Shown: positions 8,400-16,481 of the stretch, in pieces
Layout of the letters: every line of letters starts with the position of its first letter
Position numbering within the stretch: the first letter of the stretch is position 1
DNA from: Pseudomonas sp. Irchel s3b2
Lineage (GTDB): Bacteria > Pseudomonadota > Gammaproteobacteria > Pseudomonadales > Pseudomonadaceae
NCBI RefSeq assembly: GCF_900187445.1
Contig: NZ_FYEB01000006.1
Coordinates: 62,001-126,000 of the forward strand
DNA length: 64,000 nucleotides
Direction of reading: 5' to 3'
The notes under the pieces: generated by a model
Seen by the model: only the letters and a program-made list of their open reading frames with translations
The model's database searches: none
What the model was told of the DNA's origin: nothing
Position numbers and translations under genes: made by a program

Positions 8400-9443
8400 A
8401 TGTCGCGCATTTTATCCTGTTGGTTACCGGGTCTGCTGCTGACGGCGGCACTACCGGTTCTCGCCCAAGCCCAAGACCAGCCCCAGGCCGAAACGCCGGA
8501 GTACGGCCCGCAACTTCAGGGCTTCGAGTATCCCTACACGGTCAAGCACTTCGCTTTTGAGTCCCAGGGCAAATCCCTGCAGATGGGTTACATGGACATT
8601 GCCGCCCAAGGCAAGGTCAATGGACGCAGCGTGGTGCTGATGCATGGCAAGAATTTCTGCGCAGCCACCTGGGACAGTTCGATCAAGGCGCTGAGCGAGG
8701 CCGGTTACCGGGTCATCGCGCCGGACCAGATCGGCTTTTGCACCTCCAGCAAACCGGACCACTATCAATACAGTTTCCAGCAACTGGCCACCAACACCCA
8801 GCAATTGCTCAAAGCCCTCGGCATCCAGAAGGCCACTCTGCTCGGTCACTCTACCGGCGGCATGCTCGCCACCCGCTACGCGCTGCAATACTCCGATCAA
8901 GTCGAACAACTGGCGCTGGTCAATCCCATCGGCCTGGAAGACTGGAAAGCCCTCGGCGTGCCCTACCGCACGGTTGATCAATGGTTTGAGCGAGAGCTGA
9001 AAGTGACCGCGCAAGGTATTCACGACTACCAACGCACCACCTATTACGATGGTCGCTGGAAACCCGAGTTTGACCGCTGGGTGAACATGTATGCAGGCCT
9101 GGCCAAAGGGTCAGGTAAAACAGTGGTGGCTTGGAACTCGGCGCTGATTTACGACATGATCTTCAGCCAACCGGTGTACTACGAGTTCAAAGACCTGAAA
9201 GTGCCGACCCTGCTGCTGATCGGCACCTCCGACACCACGGCGATCAACAAGGACATCGCACCGCCCGAGGTCAAGGCGAAAATAGGTCATTACGACGTAC
9301 TCGGCAAACAAGTGGCGAAACTGATTCCACAGTCGACGCTGATTGAATTTCCGGGGCTTGGCCACGCGCCGCAAATGGAGGAACCGGCGAAATTCCATCA
9401 GGCATTGCTCGACTGGCTGAACAAAACCAATCCCGTTCGTTGA
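8400..9443 (+). CDS. Secreted alpha/beta hydrolase
   Basis: This 347-residue hydrolase has an N-terminal signal peptide (ILSCWLPGLLLTAALPVLAQA). The oxyanion-hole segment MHGKNFC is at about 81-87, the nucleophile is Ser151 in GHSTGG, the acid is probably the Asp in LLIGTSDTT, and the histidine is in GLGHAPQMEEP near the C terminus, so the triad is complete. The fold resembles epoxide hydrolases and esterases with a lid after residue 180, but the substrate is unknown. It is probably periplasmic. Only 14 bases separate it from the dehydrogenase gene, which suggests co-transcription. Confidence 0.85.
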   Translation: MSRILSCWLPGLLLTAALPVLAQAQDQPQAETPEYGPQLQGFEYPYTVKHFAFESQGKSLQMGYMDIAAQGKVNGRSVVLMHGKNFCAATWDSSIKALSEAGYRVIAPDQIGFCTSSKPDHYQYSFQQLATNTQQLLKALGIQKATLLGHSTGGMLATRYALQYSDQVEQLALVNPIGLEDWKALGVPYRTVDQWFERELKVTAQGIHDYQRTTYYDGRWKPEFDRWVNMYAGLAKGSGKTVVAWNSALIYDMIFSQPVYYEFKDLKVPTLLLIGTSDTTAINKDIAPPEVKAKIGHYDVLGKQVAKLIPQSTLIEFPGLGHAPQMEEPAKFHQALLDWLNKTNPVR

Positions 9444-9457
9444 TGAGGTAAGGCTGA

Positions 9458-10411
9458 ATGACGGTGCAGATTGCGGTGATCGATGACTGGCAGGACGTGG
9501 CTCGCGACGTGGTGGACTGGTCGGTGCTGGACAGCATTGGCCAGGTGAGTTTTATCCATGACTACCCTGCCGACAACGAAACCCTGGCCGAACGGCTCGG
9601 CGCATTCGAGGTGATCTGCGTGATGCGTGAGCGCACCCGGTTCGACGAAGACCTGCTGCGCCGCTTGCCCGCACTCAAACTACTGGTCACCGGTGGCATG
9701 CGCAATGCTGCCCTGGATTTGAAAGCCGCCGCCGCGCTGGGTATCCAGGTGTGCGGCACCGACAGCTACAAGCATGCCGCGCCGGAACTGACCTGGGCGC
9801 TGATCATGGCCGCGACCCGCAACCTGGTGGCCGAAGCCAATGCCTTGCGCGCAGGTTTTTGGCAACAAGGGCTGGGCGGCGACCTGCAGGGCAAGACCTT
9901 GGCAATTCTCGGTCTGGGCAGCATCGGTCAACGGGTCGCCCGGTTCGGTCAGGTGTTCGGCATGCGGGTGATTGCCTGGAGCGAAAACCTGACCGCCGAA
10001 CGGGCTGCCGACGCCGACGTCACCTATGTCAGCAAGCAAGAACTGTTCGAGCAGGCCGATGTGTTGTCGATCCATCTGGTGCTCAGCGAGCGCAGCCGAG
10101 GGCTGGTGGACGCTCAGGCACTGGACTGGATGAAACCCACCGCATGGCTGGTCAATACCGCTCGGGGGCCGATTGTCGATGAGTCAGCGTTGATCAAGGC
10201 ACTTCAGAAACAACGCCTGGCGGGTGCTGCACTGGATGTGTTCGAGCACGAGCCGTTGCCCCGCCATCATCCCTTCAGAACGCTGGACAACGTACTGGCC
10301 ACGCCTCATGTCGGGTATGTCAGTCGGCAGAACTACCAGCTGTTTTTTTCGCAGATGATTGAGGACATTCAGGCCTGGGCGGCTGGGGAGCCGGTTCGGA
10401 TTCTGAGCTAA
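9458..10411 (+). CDS. D-2-hydroxyacid dehydrogenase family protein
   Basis: This 317-residue NAD(P)-dependent enzyme has the nucleotide-binding GLGSIGQ at 152-158, the catalytic Arg region NTARGPIVDE at about 233-242, a Glu in FEHEPLP, and the catalytic His region TPHVGYVSRQNY at about 285-296. The family reduces 2-keto acids to D-2-hydroxy acids or runs the reverse reaction (phosphoglycerate, glyoxylate/hydroxypyruvate and similar). The substrate is not clear. The gene directly follows the secreted hydrolase gene and is ended by a REP palindrome. Confidence 0.88.
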   Translation: MTVQIAVIDDWQDVARDVVDWSVLDSIGQVSFIHDYPADNETLAERLGAFEVICVMRERTRFDEDLLRRLPALKLLVTGGMRNAALDLKAAAALGIQVCGTDSYKHAAPELTWALIMAATRNLVAEANALRAGFWQQGLGGDLQGKTLAILGLGSIGQRVARFGQVFGMRVIAWSENLTAERAADADVTYVSKQELFEQADVLSIHLVLSERSRGLVDAQALDWMKPTAWLVNTARGPIVDESALIKALQKQRLAGAALDVFEHEPLPRHHPFRTLDNVLATPHVGYVSRQNYQLFFSQMIEDIQAWAAGEPVRILS

Positions 10412-10425
10412 GACCGCGTTATCGT

Positions 10426-10521
10426 TCTTCGCGGGCAAGCCTCGCTCCTACAGATTCGCGTGATTCGCGTGATTCGCACGATTCGCATGATACCTGTAGG
10501 AGCGAGGCTTGCCCGCGAAGA
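10426..10521. repeat. REP palindrome with four 9-bp tandem repeats in its loop
   Basis: The arms TCTTCGCGGGCAAGCC... (10426-10453) and the exact inverse (10494-10521) make a hairpin of about 28 bp. The loop contains four tandem copies of GATTCGCRY at 10453-10488. It lies just after the dehydrogenase gene and may also end its transcript. Confidence 0.85.
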
Positions 10522-11009
10522 GGCCCTCAAACCCACCCTATCTCCCTAAACCCAACGCACTACAACGGTGCAAATACATTTCCAGCGTGCCCACATCCGT
10601 GACTTCCCGGTCCCGATTTGACCCACACCCGAAAACGAACCTGCCCTTCGTCGGTGCAATCTTTCCCGCAAAGCCTCATGTTTGTAGGCTCCACCCAACC
10701 GATTGTCGAACAATTTACCCGCTTGACCGCCCCCGCTCTAAGTTCTGACCTAGACTGATTTTCGCGGAGTAAAACCGGCCGGTCATTCGGTGAAAATAAT
10801 CGAAACTTTTGGTGCTGGCCTCGGGTCAGGTTAAAGGGAGGGCCAGCGACTGGTGCATTCCTTGCAACAGCCACTTCACCCATTCAGCTTCAGCGCATGG
10901 GCAGCGCTTGCTCACCGATGCGTAGCGCGTTTGCGCCCGGCCACGGAATTGGCCACGAACACCGTTTGTGCCAGGCCAGGAATCAGATCAATAAAACGGG
11001 GAGATTCAT
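10522..11009. other. Leader and promoter region of the glgA operon
   Basis: No gene is supported in this interval. It is the upstream region of the glgA-treZ-malQ-treY-glgX operon and includes a candidate sigma-54 promoter (10851-10866). Just before glgA the sequence GGGGAG gives a ribosome-binding site six bases from the ATG. Confidence 0.6.
10851..10866 (+). promoter_or_regulatory. Candidate sigma-54 (-24/-12) promoter before glgA
   Basis: TGGTGCATTCCTTGCA has the GG and GC dinucleotides exactly ten bases apart and matches TGGCAC-N5-TTGCA at most positions. It would start a transcript about 130 bases before glgA. This is pattern matching only; no enhancer site was identified. Confidence 0.35.
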
Positions 11010-12596
11010 ATGATCAGTACGGCGTTAGATATTCAGGGAGAGCGTGCTCATCAGCAGGTCGGCGAAACGAGCGCCGTGGAGGCCTTTACAGCCAAATCGG
11101 CCGGCGTCCCGATCACCAAGACGCTGGCACCCGTAGTCAGGCATAACCCCAACAAGAAAAAAGTCCTGTTCGTCACCTCGGAGATTGCCGACCTGGTAAA
11201 GACCGGTGGCCTGGGCGACGTTTCCGCCGCGCTGCCGCGGGCCATGGCACATTTGCACGATGTCCGTGTGCTGATCCCCGGTTATCCGCAAGTGATGAAC
11301 AGCGAAAACCCGATTCATATCATCGGTGAACTGGGTGGGCACGCAGCATTGCCGCCCTGCAAGATCGGGCGCATGGACATGCCCGACGGCCTGGTCATTT
11401 ACGTGCTGATCTGCCCTGAACTGTACGAGCGCGAAGGTTCGCCTTACGGCGCCAACAACGGTCGCGACTGGCCGGACAACCATATTCGTTTCGCCCGTCT
11501 GGGCCTCGCGGCAGCCGATATCGCCGCCAACCTCGCGCAAATTCACTGGTGCCCGGACCTGGTGCACGCACACGACTGGCCCGCCGGCCTGGCCCCTGCT
11601 TATATGCACTGGCGTGGCCAACGCACCCCGACCCTGTTCACCATCCACAACCTGGCATACCAGGGCGTCACCAGCCTCGGCTCGTGCCCGGAGCTCGGTA
11701 TCCCCATGCATGCCTTGCAACAGGAAGGCATGGAGTTTTACGGCAAGATGTCGTTCCTCAAGGCCGGCATGGCCTACTCGAGCCACATCACCACCGTCAG
11801 CGCCACCTATGCCCAGGAAATCACCACGCCAGCCTTCGGCTGCGGCCTCGACGGTTTTCTCGCCGCCAAGACCCAGCAAGGTCTGCTCAGCGGAATTCCC
11901 AATGGCATCGATGAGAGCTGGGACGCAGCGACCGATCCGCACCTTTTCCACCCATTCGGCATCGGCGATTGGGACGGTAAAGCTGTCAATGCCATGCACG
12001 TTCGCAGGCTGTTCAACCTCGAAGACTCTGAAGGTCCGCTGTTCGCCGTGGTTTCGCGGCTGGTCTACCAGAAAGGCCTGGACCTGACCGAAGCAGTGGC
12101 CGAATACATTGTCGACAACGGCGGGCAAATCGCGATCATCGGCCGTGGCGAACCGGAAGAAGAACAAGCCATGCGTGAACTGGCGTTACGCTTCCCCGGA
12201 CAAGTCGGCGTACACATCGGCTTCAATGAAACCGACGCCCGACGGATGTTCGCCGGCAGCGATTTCCTGCTGATGCCTTCGCGTTACGAACCCTGCGGCC
12301 TGAGCCAGATGTATGCCCAACGTTTCGGTTCATTGCCAGTGGCCCGCAATACCGGTGGCTTGGCCGACACCATTGAAAACGGTGTGACCGGTTTCCTCTT
12401 CGACGAATCCACGGTGGAGAGTTATCGCGAAGCCCTGAGCCGCGCGTTCAAGGTGTTCGCCTTCCCGGGTCTGCTCAACGCGATGCGTTGCCGAGCCATG
12501 GCGGCGCCCTTCAACTGGTGCAAGGCCGTCGAACCCTACGCCGAACTCTACGAACAACTGGTGGCTAAAGCACTGGGAAAATCGGGCAAACAGTAA
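11010..12596 (+). CDS. glgA: Glycogen synthase GlgA (GT5 family)
   Basis: This 528-residue glucosyltransferase extends alpha-1,4-glucan from a nucleotide sugar, normally ADP-glucose. The substrate loop KTGGL is at 64-68, about 50 residues later than in E. coli GlgA because of an N-terminal extension. The C-terminal half carries EPCGLSQMYAQRFGSLPVA and RNTGGLADTI, the conserved nucleotide-binding and catalytic region. The start has a good ribosome-binding site (GGGGAG). No glgC (ADP-glucose pyrophosphorylase) gene is in the window. The gene heads an operon with treZ, malQ, treY, a DUF2934 gene and glgX, the order known in P. aeruginosa. Confidence 0.95.
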   Translation: MISTALDIQGERAHQQVGETSAVEAFTAKSAGVPITKTLAPVVRHNPNKKKVLFVTSEIADLVKTGGLGDVSAALPRAMAHLHDVRVLIPGYPQVMNSENPIHIIGELGGHAALPPCKIGRMDMPDGLVIYVLICPELYEREGSPYGANNGRDWPDNHIRFARLGLAAADIAANLAQIHWCPDLVHAHDWPAGLAPAYMHWRGQRTPTLFTIHNLAYQGVTSLGSCPELGIPMHALQQEGMEFYGKMSFLKAGMAYSSHITTVSATYAQEITTPAFGCGLDGFLAAKTQQGLLSGIPNGIDESWDAATDPHLFHPFGIGDWDGKAVNAMHVRRLFNLEDSEGPLFAVVSRLVYQKGLDLTEAVAEYIVDNGGQIAIIGRGEPEEEQAMRELALRFPGQVGVHIGFNETDARRMFAGSDFLLMPSRYEPCGLSQMYAQRFGSLPVARNTGGLADTIENGVTGFLFDESTVESYREALSRAFKVFAFPGLLNAMRCRAMAAPFNWCKAVEPYAELYEQLVAKALGKSGKQ

Positions 12597-12609
12597 GAGG
12601 CTTTCAACG

Positions 12610-14406
12610 ATGCCGTTACGGACCCTTGAGACCTGGCCCCACGGCGCAATCATGCTGGACGCAGAACACACGCGTTTTGCCTTGTGGGCGCCAGATGCGT
12701 TTTTCGTCAGTCTCGAACTGGTAGATGGACAATCCCTGCCGCTGCTGCCTCAGGCCGATGGCTGGTTTGTGATCAAGACCCGCTGCCCCGCGGGTACCCG
12801 CTACCGCTACAACATCGATGGCGAACTTACGGTGCCGGACCCGGCCTCCCGCGCCCAAGCGGGCGATATCGACAGCCACTGCGTGGTGGTCGATCCCCTC
12901 GCCTATCGGTGGCAACACAGCGCCTGGCAGGGGCGGCCCTGGAATGAGGCGGTGATCTACGAACTGCACGTGGGACTACTCGGCGGTTTCAGCGAGGTCG
13001 AACAGCATCTGGCGCACCTGGTCGAACTGGGTATTACCGCCATCGAACTGATGCCACTGGCGCAGTTCCCCGGCGAACGTAACTGGGGCTATGACGGGGT
13101 TTTGCTTTATGCGCCCCAGGCTTCCTACGGCTCGCCCGAACAACTCAAACACCTGATCGACACCGCCCACGGCCATGGTTTGGCGGTGATTCTCGACGTG
13201 GTCTACAACCACTTCGGCCCCGACGGCAATTACCTGCACCGCTACGCCAAAGGCTTTTTCCGCGAAGACAAACATACCCCGTGGGGCGCGGCGATCGACT
13301 TCCGGCGGCGCGAGGTGCGCGACTTCTTTATCGACAACGCGCTGATGTGGTTACTGGAGTACCGCTTCGACGGTCTGCGCCTGGACGCAGTGCATGCCAT
13401 CGAAGACCCGGACTTTCTTCAAGAGCTGGCGCAACGGGTGCGTCGGCAAACCGATCCGGCGCGGCACGTGTGGCTCATGGCAGAAAACGAGCACAACCAG
13501 GCCAGCCTGCTGGAGCAAGGTTTCGACGCGCAGTGGAACGATGACGGCCATAACGCCCTGCACGTTCTGCTCACGGGTGAAACCGATGCCTATTACGCCG
13601 ACTATGCCGACCACCCCACCGAACAGCTCGCCCGTTGCCTGAGCCAGGGCTTCGTGTTTCAAGGCCATATCACTCGCCACGGTACGGTGCGCGGTCAGCC
13701 GAGCGGTCACTTGCCGCCCACGGCGTTCGTGCTTTTTCTGCAGAACCACGACCAGATTGGCAATCGCGCCTTTGGCGAGCGTCTGCATCAGTTGGCCCAT
13801 CCTGATGCCCTTTACGCCGCCACCGCATTGTTGCTGTTGTCGCCGATGATCCCGCTGATGTTCATGGGCGATGAGTTCGCCGCCGAGCAACCGTTCCTGT
13901 TTTTCACCAGCCACCATGGTGAGCTGGCGGAGTTGGTGCGCGAAGGACGGCGCAATGAGTTCGCAGCGTTCAGCGCCTTTGCCGACCCGCACAAACGCGA
14001 GCAGATTCCTGACCCGAACGCGACGCAGACCTTCGAAGCTTCACGGCCAAAACTGACCGCCAGCCGCCAATCGCCGATTTACCACCTGTATCGCCAACTG
14101 CTGCAGATCCGCCATCGACACATCATCCCGCACCTGCCCGGCGCCCAGGCGCTGGGCGCGCAGGTACTGGCCGAGGGCGCGGTGACGGCGCGCTGGCGGC
14201 TGGGCGATGGCAGTCAGTTGCGCATTGACCTGAACCTCAGCGACGCGCCCGTGGTCCACACCCCACAGGCCGACGCGACATTGCTGTTCGAACACCCGCC
14301 ACAATCGGCCGGTCTGTTGAATCAGGGCATGCTTGCCCCGTATTGCGCGCTAGTCAGCCTCACGGCCGCAGCCCCTTTGCTACCCCCGGACGGAGAGCGC
14401 CCATGA
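12610..14406 (+). CDS. treZ: Malto-oligosyltrehalose trehalohydrolase TreZ
   Basis: This is a 598-residue GH13 enzyme that releases trehalose from malto-oligosyltrehalose made by TreY. An N-terminal CBM48-like domain (FALWAPDAFFVSLELV) is followed by the catalytic barrel with VIYELHVG, DVVYNHFGPDGNY, the nucleophile Asp259 in GLRLDAVHAI, the acid Glu near 292 in MAENEHN, and LQNHDQIGNRAFGER. It begins 13 bases after glgA, and its stop overlaps the malQ start (ATGA). Confidence 0.95.
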   Translation: MPLRTLETWPHGAIMLDAEHTRFALWAPDAFFVSLELVDGQSLPLLPQADGWFVIKTRCPAGTRYRYNIDGELTVPDPASRAQAGDIDSHCVVVDPLAYRWQHSAWQGRPWNEAVIYELHVGLLGGFSEVEQHLAHLVELGITAIELMPLAQFPGERNWGYDGVLLYAPQASYGSPEQLKHLIDTAHGHGLAVILDVVYNHFGPDGNYLHRYAKGFFREDKHTPWGAAIDFRRREVRDFFIDNALMWLLEYRFDGLRLDAVHAIEDPDFLQELAQRVRRQTDPARHVWLMAENEHNQASLLEQGFDAQWNDDGHNALHVLLTGETDAYYADYADHPTEQLARCLSQGFVFQGHITRHGTVRGQPSGHLPPTAFVLFLQNHDQIGNRAFGERLHQLAHPDALYAATALLLLSPMIPLMFMGDEFAAEQPFLFFTSHHGELAELVREGRRNEFAAFSAFADPHKREQIPDPNATQTFEASRPKLTASRQSPIYHLYRQLLQIRHRHIIPHLPGAQALGAQVLAEGAVTARWRLGDGSQLRIDLNLSDAPVVHTPQADATLLFEHPPQSAGLLNQGMLAPYCALVSLTAAAPLLPPDGERP

Positions 14407-16481
14407 GCAATACGCAACTGGAAATACTGGCCAGCCGAGCAGGCTTGGCCGTCGATTGGATCGACGCCAATGGCCGTCCACAGAAAGTGACCCCGGCGGT
14501 GTTGCGCTCGGTACTCAGCGGACTTGGCCATCCCGCCAGTACCGCCCAGGAGATCGATGCCAGCCTGCTGCAATTGCAGGAGGTGCAACAAACCCGGCAC
14601 CTGCCGCCGCTGCTGACCTGCGACGTGGGCGTCGGCCTTGATCTGGCCCACTACTTCGAACCGCACACTCCGTGTGAAATCCATCTCGAAGACGGCTCAC
14701 GGATTAACTTGAAGCTCGATGACAACGCTGTGTTGCCCGGCTTGGTGCCGGTGGGTTATCAGCACGTCAGCATCGACGATCAATCCTTCACCCTGGCGGT
14801 GGCACCCCAGCGCTGCTACAGCGTCGGCGACGCGGTTGACAGTAAAAACCCGCGCGCCTGGGGCCTGAGCGTGCAGTTGTACTCGCTGCGTCGCCCCGGC
14901 GATGGCGGTTTCGGCGATACCCAGGCCCTCGAAGATCTGGCCCGGGTGGCCGGCGAACGGGGCGCCGAAGCGTTGGCGATCAGCCCGCTGCATGCGATGT
15001 TCAGCGGCGACACCCAGCGTTACAGCCCTTACTCGCCGTCCAGCCGCTTGTTCCTCAATAGCCTGTACGCGGCGCCCGGTGCGATTCTCGGTGAGCGTGC
15101 CCTGCGCACCGCGATCGACGCCACCGGCCTTGCCGCTGAGCTCAAGCACCTGGAAAAACTGCCGCTGATCGACTGGCCCACCGCCGCCGAAGCCAAGCAC
15201 CGCTTGCTCGAAGCCTTGTATGAAGGATTCACTCACGGCGAACACCCTTTGCACCCGGACTTCAGCAGTTTTCGCCATGCCGGTGGCGAAGCGCTGGAAA
15301 ATCATTGCCGCTTCGAGGCGATCCAGGAAGCCCGAGCGCGGTGCGGTGAAAGCCTCGACTGGCGCGAGTGGCCCGAGCAGTGGCGTGACCCACGCAGCAC
15401 CGCCCTGGCGCATTTTGCCGAAGAAAACTCGACCCGCATCGGCTACTACGCTTTCTGCCAATGGCTGATTGCGCGCAGCCTGGAACGCGCCCAGGCCGCC
15501 GCGCGCGGTGCCGGCATGGGCATCGGCCTGATCGCCGACCTGGCCGTTGGCGCTGACGGCGGCGGCAGCCAGGCTTGGAGTCGTCAGGACGAATTGCTCG
15601 CCTCACTGACCGTGGGTGCGCCACCGGACATCCTCAACCGTTCCGGCCAGGGCTGGGGCATTTCCGCGTTCTCCCCCGAAGGTCTGGTGCGCAACGGCTT
15701 TCGCGCGTTCATCGAAATGCTGCGGGCCAACTTCGCCCATGCCGGTGGCCTGCGCATCGATCACGTCATGGGGCTGCAACGACTGTGGGTGATCCCCAAC
15801 GACGCGCCGCCCAGCGACGGTGCCTACCTCTATTACCCGGTGGACGACCTGCTGCGCTTGCTGACCCTCGAATCCCATCGACATCAGGCCATTGTCCTCG
15901 GCGAAGACCTCGGCACCGTGCCCGAGGGTCTGCGCGAGAAACTCATCGCGCGCTCGATTCTCGGCATGCGCGTGCTGCTGTTCGAACAGGACAATACTCA
16001 CTTCAAGCCGATTCTCGACTGGCCGGACAACGCCCTGGCAACCACCAGCACCCATGACCTGCCGACGCTCAATGGTTGGTGGCATGGCCGCGATATCGAC
16101 TGGAGCGCGCGCTTGAATCTGGTCGACGCCCCGGGTGAAATCGAATGGCGCCAACATCGTGAGCGCGAGCGCGAAGGTTTGCGCCGGGTGCTGAGCCAGG
16201 ACCCGCAGAATTTCCGCGAAGAGTCCCACGAAACCGATCAGGTGCTCGATGCCGCGATCCGGTTCCTCGGCCATACCCGCGCGCCGCTGGTATTGCTGCC
16301 ACTGGAAGATGCCTTGGGCATCGAACAGCAGGCCAACCTGCCCGGCACCACCGACAGCCATCCCAACTGGTCCCGCAGGCTACCCGGCGACAGCGAAGCC
16401 CTGCTCGATGATCCGGACGCCTCCCGGCGCCTGGAACTGCTCGCCTGTGCGCGACTTCAGGCGGCCGAGCGTGACCAATGA
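14403..16481 (+). CDS. malQ: 4-alpha-glucanotransferase MalQ
   Basis: This is a 692-residue GH77 amylomaltase that moves glucan segments between malto-oligosaccharides, recycling short ones. Key segments are WGLSVQLYSLRRPGDGGFGD, SPYSPSSRLFLN, the nucleophile region LRIDHVMGLQRLW, GEDLGTVPEG and TTSTHDLPTLNGWW. The start at 14403 was chosen because it overlaps the treZ stop (ATGA) and gives the family's usual length; an earlier in-frame codon would lie inside treZ. Its own stop overlaps the treY start. Confidence 0.95.
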   Translation: MSNTQLEILASRAGLAVDWIDANGRPQKVTPAVLRSVLSGLGHPASTAQEIDASLLQLQEVQQTRHLPPLLTCDVGVGLDLAHYFEPHTPCEIHLEDGSRINLKLDDNAVLPGLVPVGYQHVSIDDQSFTLAVAPQRCYSVGDAVDSKNPRAWGLSVQLYSLRRPGDGGFGDTQALEDLARVAGERGAEALAISPLHAMFSGDTQRYSPYSPSSRLFLNSLYAAPGAILGERALRTAIDATGLAAELKHLEKLPLIDWPTAAEAKHRLLEALYEGFTHGEHPLHPDFSSFRHAGGEALENHCRFEAIQEARARCGESLDWREWPEQWRDPRSTALAHFAEENSTRIGYYAFCQWLIARSLERAQAAARGAGMGIGLIADLAVGADGGGSQAWSRQDELLASLTVGAPPDILNRSGQGWGISAFSPEGLVRNGFRAFIEMLRANFAHAGGLRIDHVMGLQRLWVIPNDAPPSDGAYLYYPVDDLLRLLTLESHRHQAIVLGEDLGTVPEGLREKLIARSILGMRVLLFEQDNTHFKPILDWPDNALATTSTHDLPTLNGWWHGRDIDWSARLNLVDAPGEIEWRQHREREREGLRRVLSQDPQNFREESHETDQVLDAAIRFLGHTRAPLVLLPLEDALGIEQQANLPGTTDSHPNWSRRLPGDSEALLDDPDASRRLELLACARLQAAERDQ

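Noticed and set aside
10426..10521. CRISPR-like array because of regularly spaced repeats
   Set aside because: The units are only 9 bp with no spacers, inside a REP hairpin; there are no cas genes.
11025..12167. 380-residue minus-strand frame opposite glgA
   Set aside because: Antisense shadow of a well conserved gene; its sequence has no domain character.
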